The notes beneath the pieces are model-generated. The model searched no databases. It had not been told where the DNA came from and saw only the letters and a program-made list of their open reading frames with translations. From Ectocarpus siliculosus (taxonomy: Eukaryota; Sar; Phaeophyceae; Ectocarpales; Ectocarpaceae), in NCBI GenBank assembly GCA_000310025.1, contig FN649745.1:1288654-1323730 (forward strand): a DNA stretch of 35,077 bases, in the 5' to 3' direction. Positions 1 to 10,800 of this stretch are shown here, piece by piece (the stretch's first letter is position 1; every line of letters starts with the position of its first letter). The position numbers were made by a program, and so were the translations under genes.

Positions 1-596
1 TGCCGCAAAAAAATTACAAAGGCAAGAAGAAAGTGGCAACTGATTGTCGAGCTCACTAAGCGATCGGCGTGTTTTATAACGTCGTTGCCAAGCGACGAAA
101 ACCCAACCCCACGGGGGTGGGTTGGGGGGGGGGGCTCTCGGGGGGGAGGGGGAGGATTAGCCAGCGAATCAACTCCGGCACCGCGTCACTCAGTCCGCCT
201 CTTCTCGTTTGCTTTCTTCCCTCCTCGCCGTCTCGTCAGTCTGCTGCCCCACTCACGCCCCAATGGTTGTTGCCATATCTGTACTATTGCTTTGTGTACA
301 GACTTATGTAGACTCAAAATTACCCCAGTATCCAGCAGTTTTTTTCCCCATTTTTCACGGGGTTCGAATCTCCCCTTGAGCATTTTTTCCTTCGAGGATT
401 TTGTTTGCGCCCTGTATGTGGGAAAAGTGTTGGACTTCGCGAACTATGCCGATGAATCTCTTGTTGTACATAGTCTTCCGGTCTTGGATCGGCCGGTCAT
501 GGATCGGGCAAGACAGTGCTGATCACAGGGATGGTAACCCTGAGGGGACGTGTTCGTGGCTTGAAAGAAAGCCTGACGAACTCGGGCATTAACTTT
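1..596. other. Non-coding stretch, no gene seen
   Basis: I see no gene here. The stretch contains a G-rich low-complexity block at about 109-155, with a run of ten G's near 125. The reading frames through it are short and contain simple sequence. It precedes the hairpin at 597-673. Confidence 0.5.
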
Positions 597-673
597 TGTT
601 GAGAAGCACGATGACCACCAGACCACCAGTCAGCGGCTGACTGGTGGTCTAGTGGTCATCGTGCTTCTCAACA
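597..673. repeat. Near-perfect 37-bp-arm hairpin
   Basis: Left arm 597-633 and right arm 637-673 are reverse complements with a single mismatch, separated by the three bases CGG. The mismatch would be a G:U pair in RNA. The arms begin TGTTGAGAAGCACGATGACC on the left. The structure could be a snap-back or MITE-like insertion, or the stem of a small-RNA precursor. I see no clear target duplication and no flanking gene. The pairing is read directly from the sequence; its role is unknown. Confidence 0.85.
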
Positions 674-1301
674 CTTGCGGAATTTGCCGGTCAGGAAGCC
701 GCTTTGCAAAAATCAACGGCGCCACAAATTCTTGTAGTTTTTTTTTTCGGAATCAGAAACCAATCCGAATTCCCCAAGAGCCAGCCTGCCTACATAGTGA
801 TTTGGAACCGAAATCGCAATTGTTCTGCATCATCTTCACAGCAAGAACTCTGTATTTAGCGGTTATGTAACCATCCGCTGAACCAGCAGTTGCAATAACA
901 ATGGTTACGAACTGCTTACCGGCGGGAGGGAACAATCCCCTTTTTTGCGGAACATGTGCAGTGTCAACGCTCATCGTCAGAGAATCATGTGTTGCATGTC
1001 TCATTGCAGCAGTCCCATGTACGCAGGTCACATGAAGAAGTGACCACCCTATGGGAGTCACCACGGCATGTATGCATTTCAATTACAATATCAAGAGAGC
1101 TTGTTCTTTCTTCGAGACGCTTTTCGAAACGTATAGTCTGCGTCTCACTGAAGTTCTCTTGAGGTATGCATACATACGTTGTTTTGTTTCCGGCGTACTG
1201 AACAACCTGTTGTCCTGATATCACAACATGAATAGTACACGTTGTAGGCCAGATAATTAGTAAACAGTGAGCGTACTTGTTATTTTTTGCATGCGTCACC
1301 C

Positions 1302-2023
1302 ATGGCCAATCGTTCCTTCCTGCTTCGCCAAAGGTGGCTCAATAATAACTGTCTCCCTATCTATCCTATCCATATCACTTCCCGCCTTTTCAACCCACTT
1401 CCTATTCCCCAGTACAGCTACCGTCTTCTCCTGGCTATTCCATGCCTCAAACATCTCCCTGCACCTGCCCGGCTCATGTTAGAGGTGTCGATAATACGAT
1501 TGCGGATGGTATTTCACGATGAGAGCCGGAGTCAATTGACGCACGTCTTGTTCCTTTTTCCCGGCTCAGTAATGTACACTTCCCTCTCCTTCTTGAACAG
1601 CGGACATGTTGCAACTACATGAACACGATCTTCGCACTCGGAGCCGCAATCACATTTGAACTTGTCGTCTTTATCGTCTACCTTCCTAAACCTTCGTCTA
1701 CGCTCTTGAAGGCCTACGTCCCCGGTCCTGAATTTGACCTTAAGCTTTGTCCCTGCATCCATTGGTCCATGTAGGTAATCCTTGAACCCTATTCCTTCTT
1801 CCAACATTCCGTACACTTCTAGACCCTCCTTATCCTTGTTTGTTTTGTTAGTTCCTGTTCTTCTCTGTAGGCAAAAGCAACAGATATCTTCGAACCCCTC
1901 TTGACCTTCCGTTTCCAGCGTTTCACCTTCGTCGATTTCAAACCCCTTCCATACGTAATGGGGGGCGGGGACAAAAGCAGTGACAACCATGAATGCAACG
2001 GTTCGACAAGGCACGGCCCCCAT
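1302..2023 (-). pseudogene. Non-LTR retrotransposon RT 3' end, degenerate copy 1
   Basis: The minus strand encodes the C-terminal tail of a LINE-type reverse transcriptase polyprotein. The open part (2023-1532) includes GPMDAGTKLKVKFRTGD and then a Cys/His knuckle of form C-x-C-x3-C-x4-H-x4-C (CDCGSECEDRVHVVATC), ending in a CPLF motif. Such knuckles close the ORF in many non-LTR elements. Beyond the stop, homology continues to about 1302 in the frame containing AWNSQEKTVAVLGNRKWVEK. An 83-bp insertion (1477-1559) with flanking 9-bp direct repeats separates the two parts. A related fragment lies at 31366-31775, and their shared segments support both calls. The polymerase domain itself is absent, so this is a 5'-truncated dead copy. 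The family assignment is from recognised motifs; the clade is not determined. Confidence 0.72.
1477..1559. mobile_element. 83-bp insertion inside the LINE remnant
   Basis: Compared with the second retrotransposon fragment (31366-31775), this copy carries 83 extra bases flanked by the 9-bp direct repeat CCCGGCTCA (1468-1476 and 1560-1568). The other copy has only one related site there. The pattern fits an insertion with a 9-bp target duplication. I see no inverted repeats at its ends, so a local duplication or a deletion in the other copy is also possible. Confidence 0.4.
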
Positions 2024-2149
2024 AAAGAAATGAGAAGCAGGGAAATATTAACCCACCCATACGCGCCTCTACGGCACGTGGGGCAAATTCTTGAAAACGC
2101 AATGATGTCCTCAGTGACTTGGCTTCTGCTACTTTGTCACGAGTATCGA

Positions 2150-2620
2150 TCATGCTTGACCCAACATCTCTCTGATATCTGCTTTGGGGCGTTGGTACAA
2201 GAGGCGTGCGCTACGAGGAACGGTATTTTTCTTTTTTTTAGTGCCTTGCGAGCATAGTGCCCTGCCTCGCTCATGCAGTGCCGCGCACTCTTCAAGTTGT
2301 TCACAACGCGGCACTAGCTCCGAGTATCGCGGCGGTGCCATCACCTTCCTGCCCTCCCCTCTGTCGGGTTCTTCCGCGCCATCTAGCTCTAACTCGTCGT
2401 CGGAAGGGTTGCCCTCCTCCACGTACGTCATTCGTGTCCTTCCGCAAAGCTCGGAGGATGTCGACCTGATCCTCCAGCTCCGCCCCAAGCCTGAGCCGCT
2501 GCGACGGTTGTGCAGGGGGGGGGCAGGGATACCAGGGGTGATGCTTAGGCGCGTCGACACCTCGCACAACTCCGAGTCGTTCACGTGGTCTCCATCCACC
2601 GCCGCCGTGGTGCTGAGCAT
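2150..2620 (-). CDS. Uncertain 156-aa ORF, possible exon or element remnant
   Basis: An uninterrupted minus-strand frame encodes an Arg/Ser-rich protein with an acidic patch (PSDDELELDGAEEPDRGEG). The opposite strand is open too, over 165 codons, so openness alone is weak evidence. The segment is more GC-rich than its surroundings and lies just upstream of the retrotransposon remnant on the same strand. It could be an exon, an upstream piece of a retroelement, or chance. I recognise no domain. Confidence 0.2.
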   Translation of the reverse strand: MLSTTAAVDGDHVNDSELCEVSTRLSITPGIPAPPLHNRRSGSGLGRSWRIRSTSSELCGRTRMTYVEEGNPSDDELELDGAEEPDRGEGRKVMAPPRYSELVPRCEQLEECAALHERGRALCSQGTKKKKNTVPRSARLLYQRPKADIREMLGQA

Positions 2621-2680
2621 ATTCAGTGCAGCCGTGAGCTCCGCTACACCGTGCCACGAGCGCCCGGGGTCTCCGCAATA

Positions 2681-4498
2681 AACGTTCCTATAACAATCGC
2701 TACAAACTGGTCGCTGAAAATAGCTCTAACAACCGCTACTGGGGCACGACCGGATTATTTGCGGTCGTACAACCGCTAATAAACTGGGTTGCAGCCGTGC
2801 CACGATTTTGTGGAACCTCTATACAGGGAACTTCGCTTGACAGAGGGTACCGCGAAGGCGGGACCACTACTGCCAAGTAGATCGCTGGTTCGGCTGCGGG
2901 GACGGACGTGGACTGCCGGAACATTCGACTTCGTCCCGGTGGCTGATTGGGGCAACTGGGTCGGGTCCGTGACCATGATTTGAGTCCAGCTTGTAATCAC
3001 CCAACGTCATCTGTGTTTTTCTTGGTCTCGCTGAAAAACTCATCACCCATCCGGAGCAAGTAGCTTCGCCCAAGCTTGCACGGCCAGAAACGTTCTGGCC
3101 AGGGGGCAGATGATTTGATATTCGAACCCATCGCTGAAAACGCGTCTCCACGAACAGGTAGTTCTGTGTTTTGGTTTGTTCTTCGAATTTCACCTGCACG
3201 CAAAGAAGAAGTGTGCCAAACATTTCCCATTCGTCAGGTTTTTCCAATGTTTTTTTTTCGTTGGAGTGAAGTTTTGATGCCCAAGAGGTGTGTCGTACAT
3301 GTTTTATCGCGGGGTACTTTCTGTTATTGGGATGCCCAGCCACGTACAAGCGGAGTCGTTCGAATCGTGCGGCAATGCTTCCTCTTTTGCAAAGCAAGTT
3401 TTTTTCTCTTTTTTCGACAGTGAATGGATGGCGTTGTTGCCTCGTGTCTATTGGATACCCACCCGCAATCGTCTTTCGAAAAGAGTGCGGCATACCGTTC
3501 CTCTCCGAGTCCCTCGAGTTTTCCGGTCGTTTCTGAAGAGAAAAATCTCAACCTTGAGAACTATCCAATGTTCACCGATGCGGAGGTTGCCCACATTTGT
3601 TGCGGGATTTTCGCTCCTGGTCATGTTGAGTCGAAGCAAGGCAGTCATGGGTGTTCGTGATTTTTGTTGCAAGTTCAGAGCCAGAGGCAACGGCAAGCCC
3701 TCGACCAAACGTATGCGCACGCCCCTCTTCCCCTCGACGACCCATGTTCGGTTCAACTTGGGCCCGACCGCAGCTTCTCTGTGGTAGAAATCCGGCATCG
3801 GGCGCCGATCGTTGTAATTGGTAATTTTAATTCAAACCCGCCCACGCTTATTCCTCACCCCGGTATATTTTCTCGGACGAGCCCCAAGCTCGTGTGTCTT
3901 GAGAATCAACCGTACTCCAGAGCATACAAGAAGGGCACAAAGTTGTTGGCATTCATGGCGATGGTAGTGTTTCTGAAGTCGTGATGCAGACGCAGATATG
4001 CACACAACCAAGGAGGACCCTTAACCCTGGTGTTTTCGCACATTCTATCGCATACATGGAAGTTCGACGCTCGCTATGCGATCACAACGCCTGACTAAAT
4101 TGCGTCCCCAGGACACAGCTTGAAAACAACCTGAAAACAATCTCCGATGGTGCATCGCTATACCCATATCCGTTGGACAAGATAATGCTCACAAAAACAA
4201 GATGCGGCGAAAAAGCCGCAGCAGAAACAGTGTACCACCTAAGACCACCTAACACTCCGAATGCTATGTTACCATACTCGTGGTAAGAAACACAGTTTTT
4301 TTGGGCAGCAGAGTCAGACCGGTCCCATATATTCAGACATAGCAGCACTGCCTAAAGCACTCACCGTTGGAATTTTTATCTTCTTTGTCGCTTCAGTCTT
4401 ACCCGGTCAATATCCGTGGGTGGGTGGGAGGATCTCTCCTTCCAAGCCCCTCCCGGCCGGGTCTCACACACTGGTCTCGAGCTATGGCGCACGTCTCG
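2681..4498. other. Non-coding stretch, no gene seen
   Basis: I see no supported gene. Open frames of up to 208 codons (minus strand, 3493-2867) have no recognisable domain and overlap equally open frames on the other strand. Minor features are an 8-bp-stem palindrome (GGCCAGAA / TTCTGGCC) near 3083-3101 and a short hairpin ACGACCG / CGGTCGT near 2746-2768. Confidence 0.45.
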
Positions 4499-4825
4499 CT
4501 ACCTCTCAGTCATGACTCGGCATGGAATCGCAACCTCCCCAAGTTTCAGCGGCTTCCGTCTCCTGTTCATAGGACTCGACTTTGTCTGTTCCGCCATCCG
4601 AACGGCGGTGGTTGAGCAGAAATAGAGGTCCAGTGTCGATTCACGAAATTTTGATGCGGCTGGACATGCGCTTTTGAAACTTTTTCTGTGCGTCCGTCGT
4701 GCAGCATATTCATCTAGCAAAGCAAAGAGCTGCATCTCTAGAGGGGTCAAGGCCTGCTCGCGTAGCAATGCCCATCGTTCGGTGACAAACGTGCTTTGCA
4801 TCTGTGGATGCTTTTTGCGGCTCAT
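4499..4825 (-). CDS. Possible small hypothetical protein (108 aa)
   Basis: The minus-strand frame starting at the ATG at 4825 (MSRKKHPQMQS) and ending at 4499 encodes a basic protein. Its middle looks like an amphipathic helix (WALLREQALTPLEMQLFALL). The frame stays open upstream to about 4912. The residue pattern looks more protein-like than neighbouring frames, but no family is recognised and no splice sites or second copy support it. It may be a small gene, an exon or a relic of an element. Confidence 0.3.
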   Translation of the reverse strand: MSRKKHPQMQSTFVTERWALLREQALTPLEMQLFALLDEYAARRTHRKSFKSACPAASKFRESTLDLYFCSTTAVRMAEQTKSSPMNRRRKPLKLGEVAIPCRVMTER

Positions 4826-5383
4826 GCGCGATTGTTTTCGTATCTTGGTGAGAAACAGGTGTGTGCTGCAAAAAAAGGAGGCGGGTGGTATGTGTTGTAC
4901 CCAATTCCTCATACTCGTTTAGGTCTCTGTCTACGTTGTATATTATGGGGTGTAGAGGCCGCCCGATGCGGAACGACACAGGCGGACCCCAAAAAATGGT
5001 GGGACCGCCTTCGCGAAAGGTTAAGTTTTCGAGGAAATAGAACAGGGAGGGCGTACGCAGACTCTATTCCTTACCCTAACCCTTACCCAAATTCCCCGAG
5101 TGTATGATTATCCAACATGTTTACTTCAACGAAAAACCCTGGACAATGGCTACTGAAACTGTCACTATATCTTGGCCTGCACGATTCTTATCGCATGAAG
5201 TGTTTTTGTGACGAGCAGTCTCTGGTTTGAAAATCGTCACAGTTCGACACCCAACTCGAGACCCCCTGCGATGATGGCGGGTTGTAGTTGTCAAAACGAG
5301 AGCTCGCCCTTTTAGCTCGCTGATGCGCCCCTCCCGCTTTGTTTCCCTCTTTGCGGCACCAGGGCCTGTTCATCTGCACCAAA
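4826..5383. other. Upstream region of the membrane-protein ORF
   Basis: No gene is seen. The stretch includes a short degenerate run of CCCTAA/CCCTTA units near 5073-5088, too short to be telomeric. A pyrimidine-rich tract ending in CAG at about 5338-5361 could serve as a 3' splice site just before the ATG at 5384, so an unseen upstream exon cannot be excluded. Confidence 0.4.
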
Positions 5384-7888
5384 ATGACGATGGAGGTTGC
5401 GGGATGGCGTGACCTCGACTGGGGCCAGGAAGCTGTATCGCTATCGTCCCTGCCGACTCTGGCTGGAGGATCCAGAACGATCTCGGAATGTGTGAGGATG
5501 GTGCCCCGACCAACGCGGCTGTACGAAGCGGGACCAGCGCTTTTGTTCCTGTACGGGAGGAGGAACCGGTCCTTCAAAGGAGTGCTGGTGTGCCTGAACT
5601 CCAGCACGGACGGGGGCGCATCTCCACACTTGAATGTTTTGGAGCTGACGCCTCTGGCGATTGGGGTGGGTGAAGCGACCATGGGCTTTTTCGAGGGGTC
5701 ACACGAAGCCTGGGACCAGTTTCTGGTGGAGGGCGGCGGTTCACTCGTCGGCAGGTGTCCTAGTCTTGGGTGCCGTGGCTTGGCAGGCACGGATCTCACG
5801 TTGATATCAAGGCCGTGCTCCGGGATTCGGCACTCGGTCCTAGAGGGACGCGGTGACGTGCAGATGCCGGTATCGTTCTTACCAAGGTTTACGACTATTG
5901 GAACCTTACAAACGGCGCCAGCCTGGGTGCTAGGTACATCGCCGGAGGATGGAGTCCCCGACACGGTGGAACCGTGGGAGGGCGAGGATAGTGCTCTAAC
6001 AACCGACGAACCAGCGGCTAATGCTCGATGGGTCCGACGAAGGAACTCAATGACCACCCAGGAAAACGGCGTGACTGACGTGTACAAGGGAGATGTATCG
6101 TATGTACCCTTGGCGTGGCTCCGTTGCTCGCCTATCGCAAGTGACTGGATTGCAGGATCAATACTGTGCGGACTGCAGTCTAAGTTCGGCAGACTGATCG
6201 TAGTCGTCTACACCTCGATGGCCACCGCCTGGGTGTGGTTCGAAGGCGACAGACGCGAGTCATCGGTTGTGATGGCAGCATCCACGTTCTTGTTGGGTTC
6301 ACTGTTTCTGTGGAATTACCAAGCGGTGGCTAGAGCCATTTCTCCCTTCGGCAACACCCGCGACCAGTTGATTACTCTGATATTGGCGTCGCTGTCCTTC
6401 TTCTACTCCATCCTCGCCGGACTGTACCATCCTAGGGGAATGCTTGGCGGGGAGGTGTGGTGGCCCACTATTGCGATTGTGCTTCTAGTTTGTCTTCTGT
6501 CCGCCACGGCCCGGGAATGCCACCGGCGCGATAGGAGGGTCGACGCCAAGTCGTGGGTCTCTCTATGCCGTCGGGCGGCAGTGGATTTCCAGGAGGTTGG
6601 GATGCCTCTTCGCGAGGTGCTGAGGGGCTCAGGTGCTGACTCCAGGGGCTACTACGGTACCATAGGTGGTACGCAACGTACTGTGAGGCTACAAACAAAC
6701 ACCCCGAGGGGTCAGCCGGTGACCTTGGAGAACTCGGGGTGGTCGCAGGGGGAGTTGTCCCTGACAGGAGAGGAGGCCTTTGCACGGTGTGGTGGCACCG
6801 ACCCAACCTTGGACGCGTGGCTCGCCGCTTTTGTGGGGGAAGTGTTTGAGAACGCGTTCACTCTCTTCAACCAGGGCCCTGCAGTCGTCGGCAGGATAAA
6901 CGCATGCTTGGCGGCGTTGGCTGCTACCACGTCCAAACCGCCCAGTTGGGCGGAGGGTATTGTGACGTTGTCGCAAGTCTACGCCCACGATGACAGGGAG
7001 CTCATTTCTGCAGCGATGGAGAGGGGATGGACGAGTGACGAATTCCTTCTTCGCCGGGTGGTGGTATCGGCTAAACCTGAGCGCACAATCTTGTCGCTTC
7101 CGGATGGATTTGCCCTAGAGGAAAACATCTTTCCGGTGCTGGTCAGACCGAAGGAGTTGATAAAGATCGCTCTCCGGGGATCAGACTACGGTCTGCTCAC
7201 GGAACAGCCGAACAGGCAAGCGGGGCTAGCGATTGAGTCCCGTAGCACCTTGTACGACAGACTCTGCCTGCGGGGCATGGTTGGAATTCAGGACAGCTAC
7301 GGATCGAACCATGTCGGGCCACTGGTGGTAGCCGCCCTCCTGGCCTGCTCGGTGGGTCCAGCATGGCAAGGGTACGCAGTTCAGGTTCTGCCGCTTATTG
7401 GGGTCTGCGGCGTTTGGCGTGGTTGGCGCTACAAAGTATTCGAGGCACTGTCTCGCGTGGTCGAGACGGCAAGAGGGCTTCTGTCAGACCAGGCTTGTGT
7501 GCTGGCAGGTTTGGTGGCTGGTGTGATTTCTTGGAACGTGATCGTCGTCGCGAGCGGTCAAAGCCTCGTTGGTTTCTTGGTTGGGGGCATTGTAGCGGCC
7601 AAGGTGACTCTGGTGGTCGGGGTGGCAATGCTGAGGATGGTTTACACGAAGCAGTGGTCGCCCGGGGTAGAGCTAGGGGGAGGGGACGATCAGATGGAGG
7701 GGCTCTGTCACCTCGCTCTGGAGGGACGACCTGTGCCATTTCAGTATAGGATGTTGGTTGTTCCAACAGCCACCTGTGCGGATCTCCCCGCATTGGCCCG
7801 AGTACATGTGGAAGCAGGATATTCCTTCAGCACTAGTGGTCAGGGACACGTGCTGGCTGTGGGGGGCCCAGCGCGTGGACGTACGTGA
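5384..7888 (+). CDS. Intronless multi-pass membrane protein, family unknown
   Basis: This is the longest ORF in the window, 834 aa with no intron. The start chosen is the first ATG (5384, context ACCAAAATGACG); the frame is open back to a TGA at 5321. A second Met lies two codons on. The N-terminal 260 residues look soluble. Hydrophobic segments follow at about residues 270-286, 293-311, 328-348 and 358-376. Next comes a 265-residue loop (about 377-642), then segments at about 643-661, 665-679, 701-723 and 727-752, and a soluble tail of 80 residues. This suggests eight spans in two groups of four. I see no signal peptide, catalytic motif or known domain. It differs from its neighbours in lacking introns, so it could be a retrocopy, a transferred gene or a lineage-specific family. 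The function is unknown; that it is coding is well supported by length and coherent hydropathy. Confidence 0.8.
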   Translation: MTMEVAGWRDLDWGQEAVSLSSLPTLAGGSRTISECVRMVPRPTRLYEAGPALLFLYGRRNRSFKGVLVCLNSSTDGGASPHLNVLELTPLAIGVGEATMGFFEGSHEAWDQFLVEGGGSLVGRCPSLGCRGLAGTDLTLISRPCSGIRHSVLEGRGDVQMPVSFLPRFTTIGTLQTAPAWVLGTSPEDGVPDTVEPWEGEDSALTTDEPAANARWVRRRNSMTTQENGVTDVYKGDVSYVPLAWLRCSPIASDWIAGSILCGLQSKFGRLIVVVYTSMATAWVWFEGDRRESSVVMAASTFLLGSLFLWNYQAVARAISPFGNTRDQLITLILASLSFFYSILAGLYHPRGMLGGEVWWPTIAIVLLVCLLSATARECHRRDRRVDAKSWVSLCRRAAVDFQEVGMPLREVLRGSGADSRGYYGTIGGTQRTVRLQTNTPRGQPVTLENSGWSQGELSLTGEEAFARCGGTDPTLDAWLAAFVGEVFENAFTLFNQGPAVVGRINACLAALAATTSKPPSWAEGIVTLSQVYAHDDRELISAAMERGWTSDEFLLRRVVVSAKPERTILSLPDGFALEENIFPVLVRPKELIKIALRGSDYGLLTEQPNRQAGLAIESRSTLYDRLCLRGMVGIQDSYGSNHVGPLVVAALLACSVGPAWQGYAVQVLPLIGVCGVWRGWRYKVFEALSRVVETARGLLSDQACVLAGLVAGVISWNVIVVASGQSLVGFLVGGIVAAKVTLVVGVAMLRMVYTKQWSPGVELGGGDDQMEGLCHLALEGRPVPFQYRMLVVPTATCADLPALARVHVEAGYSFSTSGQGHVLAVGGPARGRT

Positions 7889-10800
7889 GGGCCAGTAGTG
7901 GGGGGCGGGAGGTCTGATCGATACTACTGGCAACAACGTAAGAATAGACTAATTTATTTATCAAATGCCGTGGATGTAGCAAGTTTGTTCCTTCTTCTCT
8001 CGAAGGGGTGGTGGTTCGCGGTGAATCACTTCGCGTAGCGTAAATCGGAATTGTGCATGTATTGTTTTTCCCGCTGAAGTGGACATTTTCTTGGGGTATC
8101 TCCGGAGTTGCGTTTCCCGGGGTATGAGTTTCAACGAGGAATGTTAGGAGGAGGATGGGGCTCTTCTTGCCGCAAACGAGGCCACGCCTCCCTCTAAAGT
8201 ACGTCGTCACTGTCCGCGATCGCTTCCTTCGTGAAGCGGTGGACAACGGGGAATTCAGTAAGTAAGGTGGAGTACGAGCAGTCAGGGGAGAATCATATGC
8301 AGATATTCGACCAAGTCATTGCGGGGTTTTGTTGTACTACTAGTCTACTCTACTCATCATCCATTAGCCAATCGAACACGGCTTTTTCTAGGTGCTCATG
8401 CACAAAAAAATATTTTGCCGAGTTTTAGGCATTTAATCGGTAGGTAGATGTGGCTGTCTGATAGGCCTGCTGTTGTGTGGAGGTTTTGACCGCCAAAATC
8501 GCCTGTTCTTGTGTCCTTTGTCTGTGTAGACTGCATTGGCTGGAAAAGGTTTGGCTCGGTAGTTCCTTGGTTAAGACAATTTCGGCTAGAACATGTGGGG
8601 TGGTGTTTTGTAAACATTCATGCAGGATCCGATGTCGGCATTTACGCCGCAAGTGGGGAGGGTGCTAAGATAGGAAGTCCGTGGGGGCGTTTTAAACCTG
8701 AAAGAGTGTGGCTAAGAGTTATTTTTTGTTTACATGGAGAAAGTATTTGCTACCGTCCGTGCGGATTTGCTGTATAGGTCTAAGTGAGTGGGACGTTTGA
8801 TTGCCTGAAACCCCTTGAAAATATCGAGGCAGGGCGGTGGAGTTGTTGCCGTTGTGACTTGTACACATTGTTTCCGATGGAACTCAGCTGATGATGTGAT
8901 CCCATTTGTAGTCGAGAGTGTCCCGACCGTCACGACTGGGGGAAGGCGCATGACAGCAAAAGTTGCGGAACACGTTCGAAGATCATGAGTTTCATGTTGT
9001 ATTTGGTGTCTGAACCGTGAAGATTTGGAAAACCTCGTTCGTTGGGTGACGATTTTGAGTATTTTTATTTTCTTCTCATGTATGATTGTGTTGATGTTGA
9101 ACTATTAATAACACATAATGAGTCTATGGAGACACGAGAATGTGCTTTGGACTACTATGCGTTGAGGGCTCCATACACATCATACGTATGCGACTCATGA
9201 CGTATTTCCGCGATGGTACCATCGTGTCGAGCATAAGAGCGCTCACGGTGGTACTCAGGTGGTCCATACCTACCTATGGAATGGTTGCGTATGGCGCTAG
9301 GGGAGCGGCCCACCCAACAACGTGGGCGGGAGGGCCAAAGGTTGACGTCATGTAGCGGAGAAAACTCGGGATAGTGGATGGCATTGTATATATATTCGGG
9401 ATCGACGTGATTGATCGCAGATAGGGTCGGCGCGCTCTCCTGGGAGAGAGGGTTTCGTTTGTTGGTTTTCTTTGAACTGGTCGTCATGCTTATCGCGCTT
9501 GCGACGGCCAACATCCTAGTCGATGGGCACCACGAGAGATGCCTACATACCTGTGTCACCATCGATACGTGGGCGCGGTGATAGACCAGATAGGTTTAAG
9601 GTAATGATGAAACTACGTAGAACTGGTGTCGCTTCGTTTTAATCCCTTCGCACGGAACTTATGTAAGCGAAACAGCGTGGGAGTCAATGCACCCAAGCGA
9701 TCGTCTGGGAAATATCCCCCTCGGATTGTCGTGGCGTTGTAGATTCACTTCTGTTTAGTGAACCGCTTTTTCGATTTCGACACCGGGTTGGTCCCATGCC
9801 GAGGTCGACTAGAACGGAGAGAACTTGGTTTTTTTCAGCTGTTGGATGCGACCAAGTTTCTGCTCCGAATCTTGTAACACGCGTACTACAACCGGCTTAA
9901 CTTTCGCCTACGCCTTCCGTGGTCAAAGGGCAACTACCCACGGAACGGGAAACCTTAAAACAGCAAACACCATCACAAACAAACGCAATACTAGAGTCGA
10001 AACGGAACGAAACCACAAAAAGAGCGAAAAGCCCCCAGACAGTCTAACGTTTCTGGCGATACGCAAAATCTGGCAAAGGAGATACAAAACAAATGTAGCA
10101 CCACATGGAACCCATCGCTCCAGCTCGGCAAGCGATGCTCGACAAAATAAACCAAAGAGAATCAACGATCACCGGCAAGGACAACAGATATTCGCACTGT
10201 AAAGCAACGTGTATTCACCGCTGGGGTTGGATGGGCCATGCCATTTTCACACATACGAGACGAATAGGTATGGAATTCAAGATCAAGACAATACAGGCCA
10301 CAACCTGCATGCTCTATTTCAACTACAACAGACACGTAAAATAACCTCTGAGAATCATCACGCTTATCAAAACACCTGGTGAACCAAGGCGAACCACCGT
10401 GATTTCCTCGAGCTCTAGACAACAGCGCGCACATTCAACATTTACATCCACCCGAACCACTAAACACGAGCAATTCACGTCGAGGAGGACGAAAGTCTGC
10501 GAATGACGGAGGCCAATTCATGGTCACACTCTAAAACCTGTTTCAACAAGCGCTGAACACAGCCAATCCTGGCCCACTACAATGTAAAACGTAAATATAT
10601 ATTTCTAATACTCCGTGGAGATGCTCGCGACAGAAGAAAGGCGGCGCATGGAGGAACCGAGTGCCATTGCGATATACTACGTGCCACATCTCCTCCTCTC
10701 TTCCTCTCAACATCGGCACCCTCGGCCCGCTTTCTCTCTCTCGGGTAGTTGAGCAAAGGCAGTTTCTCGCTCGTTCAACCGCATGCACCTCGTCGCGCAT

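Noticed and set aside
2867-3493. 208-codon minus-strand frame
   Set aside because: No recognisable domain, residue use looks random, and overlapping frames on the other strand are equally open.
5065-5095. Telomere-like CCCTAACCCTTACCC
   Set aside because: Only two or three imperfect units; too short to call an interstitial telomere.
5188-6087. 299-codon minus-strand open frame
   Set aside because: It lies mostly inside the 834-aa plus-strand ORF, has no hydropathy pattern or domain, and is best explained as the antisense shadow of that gene.
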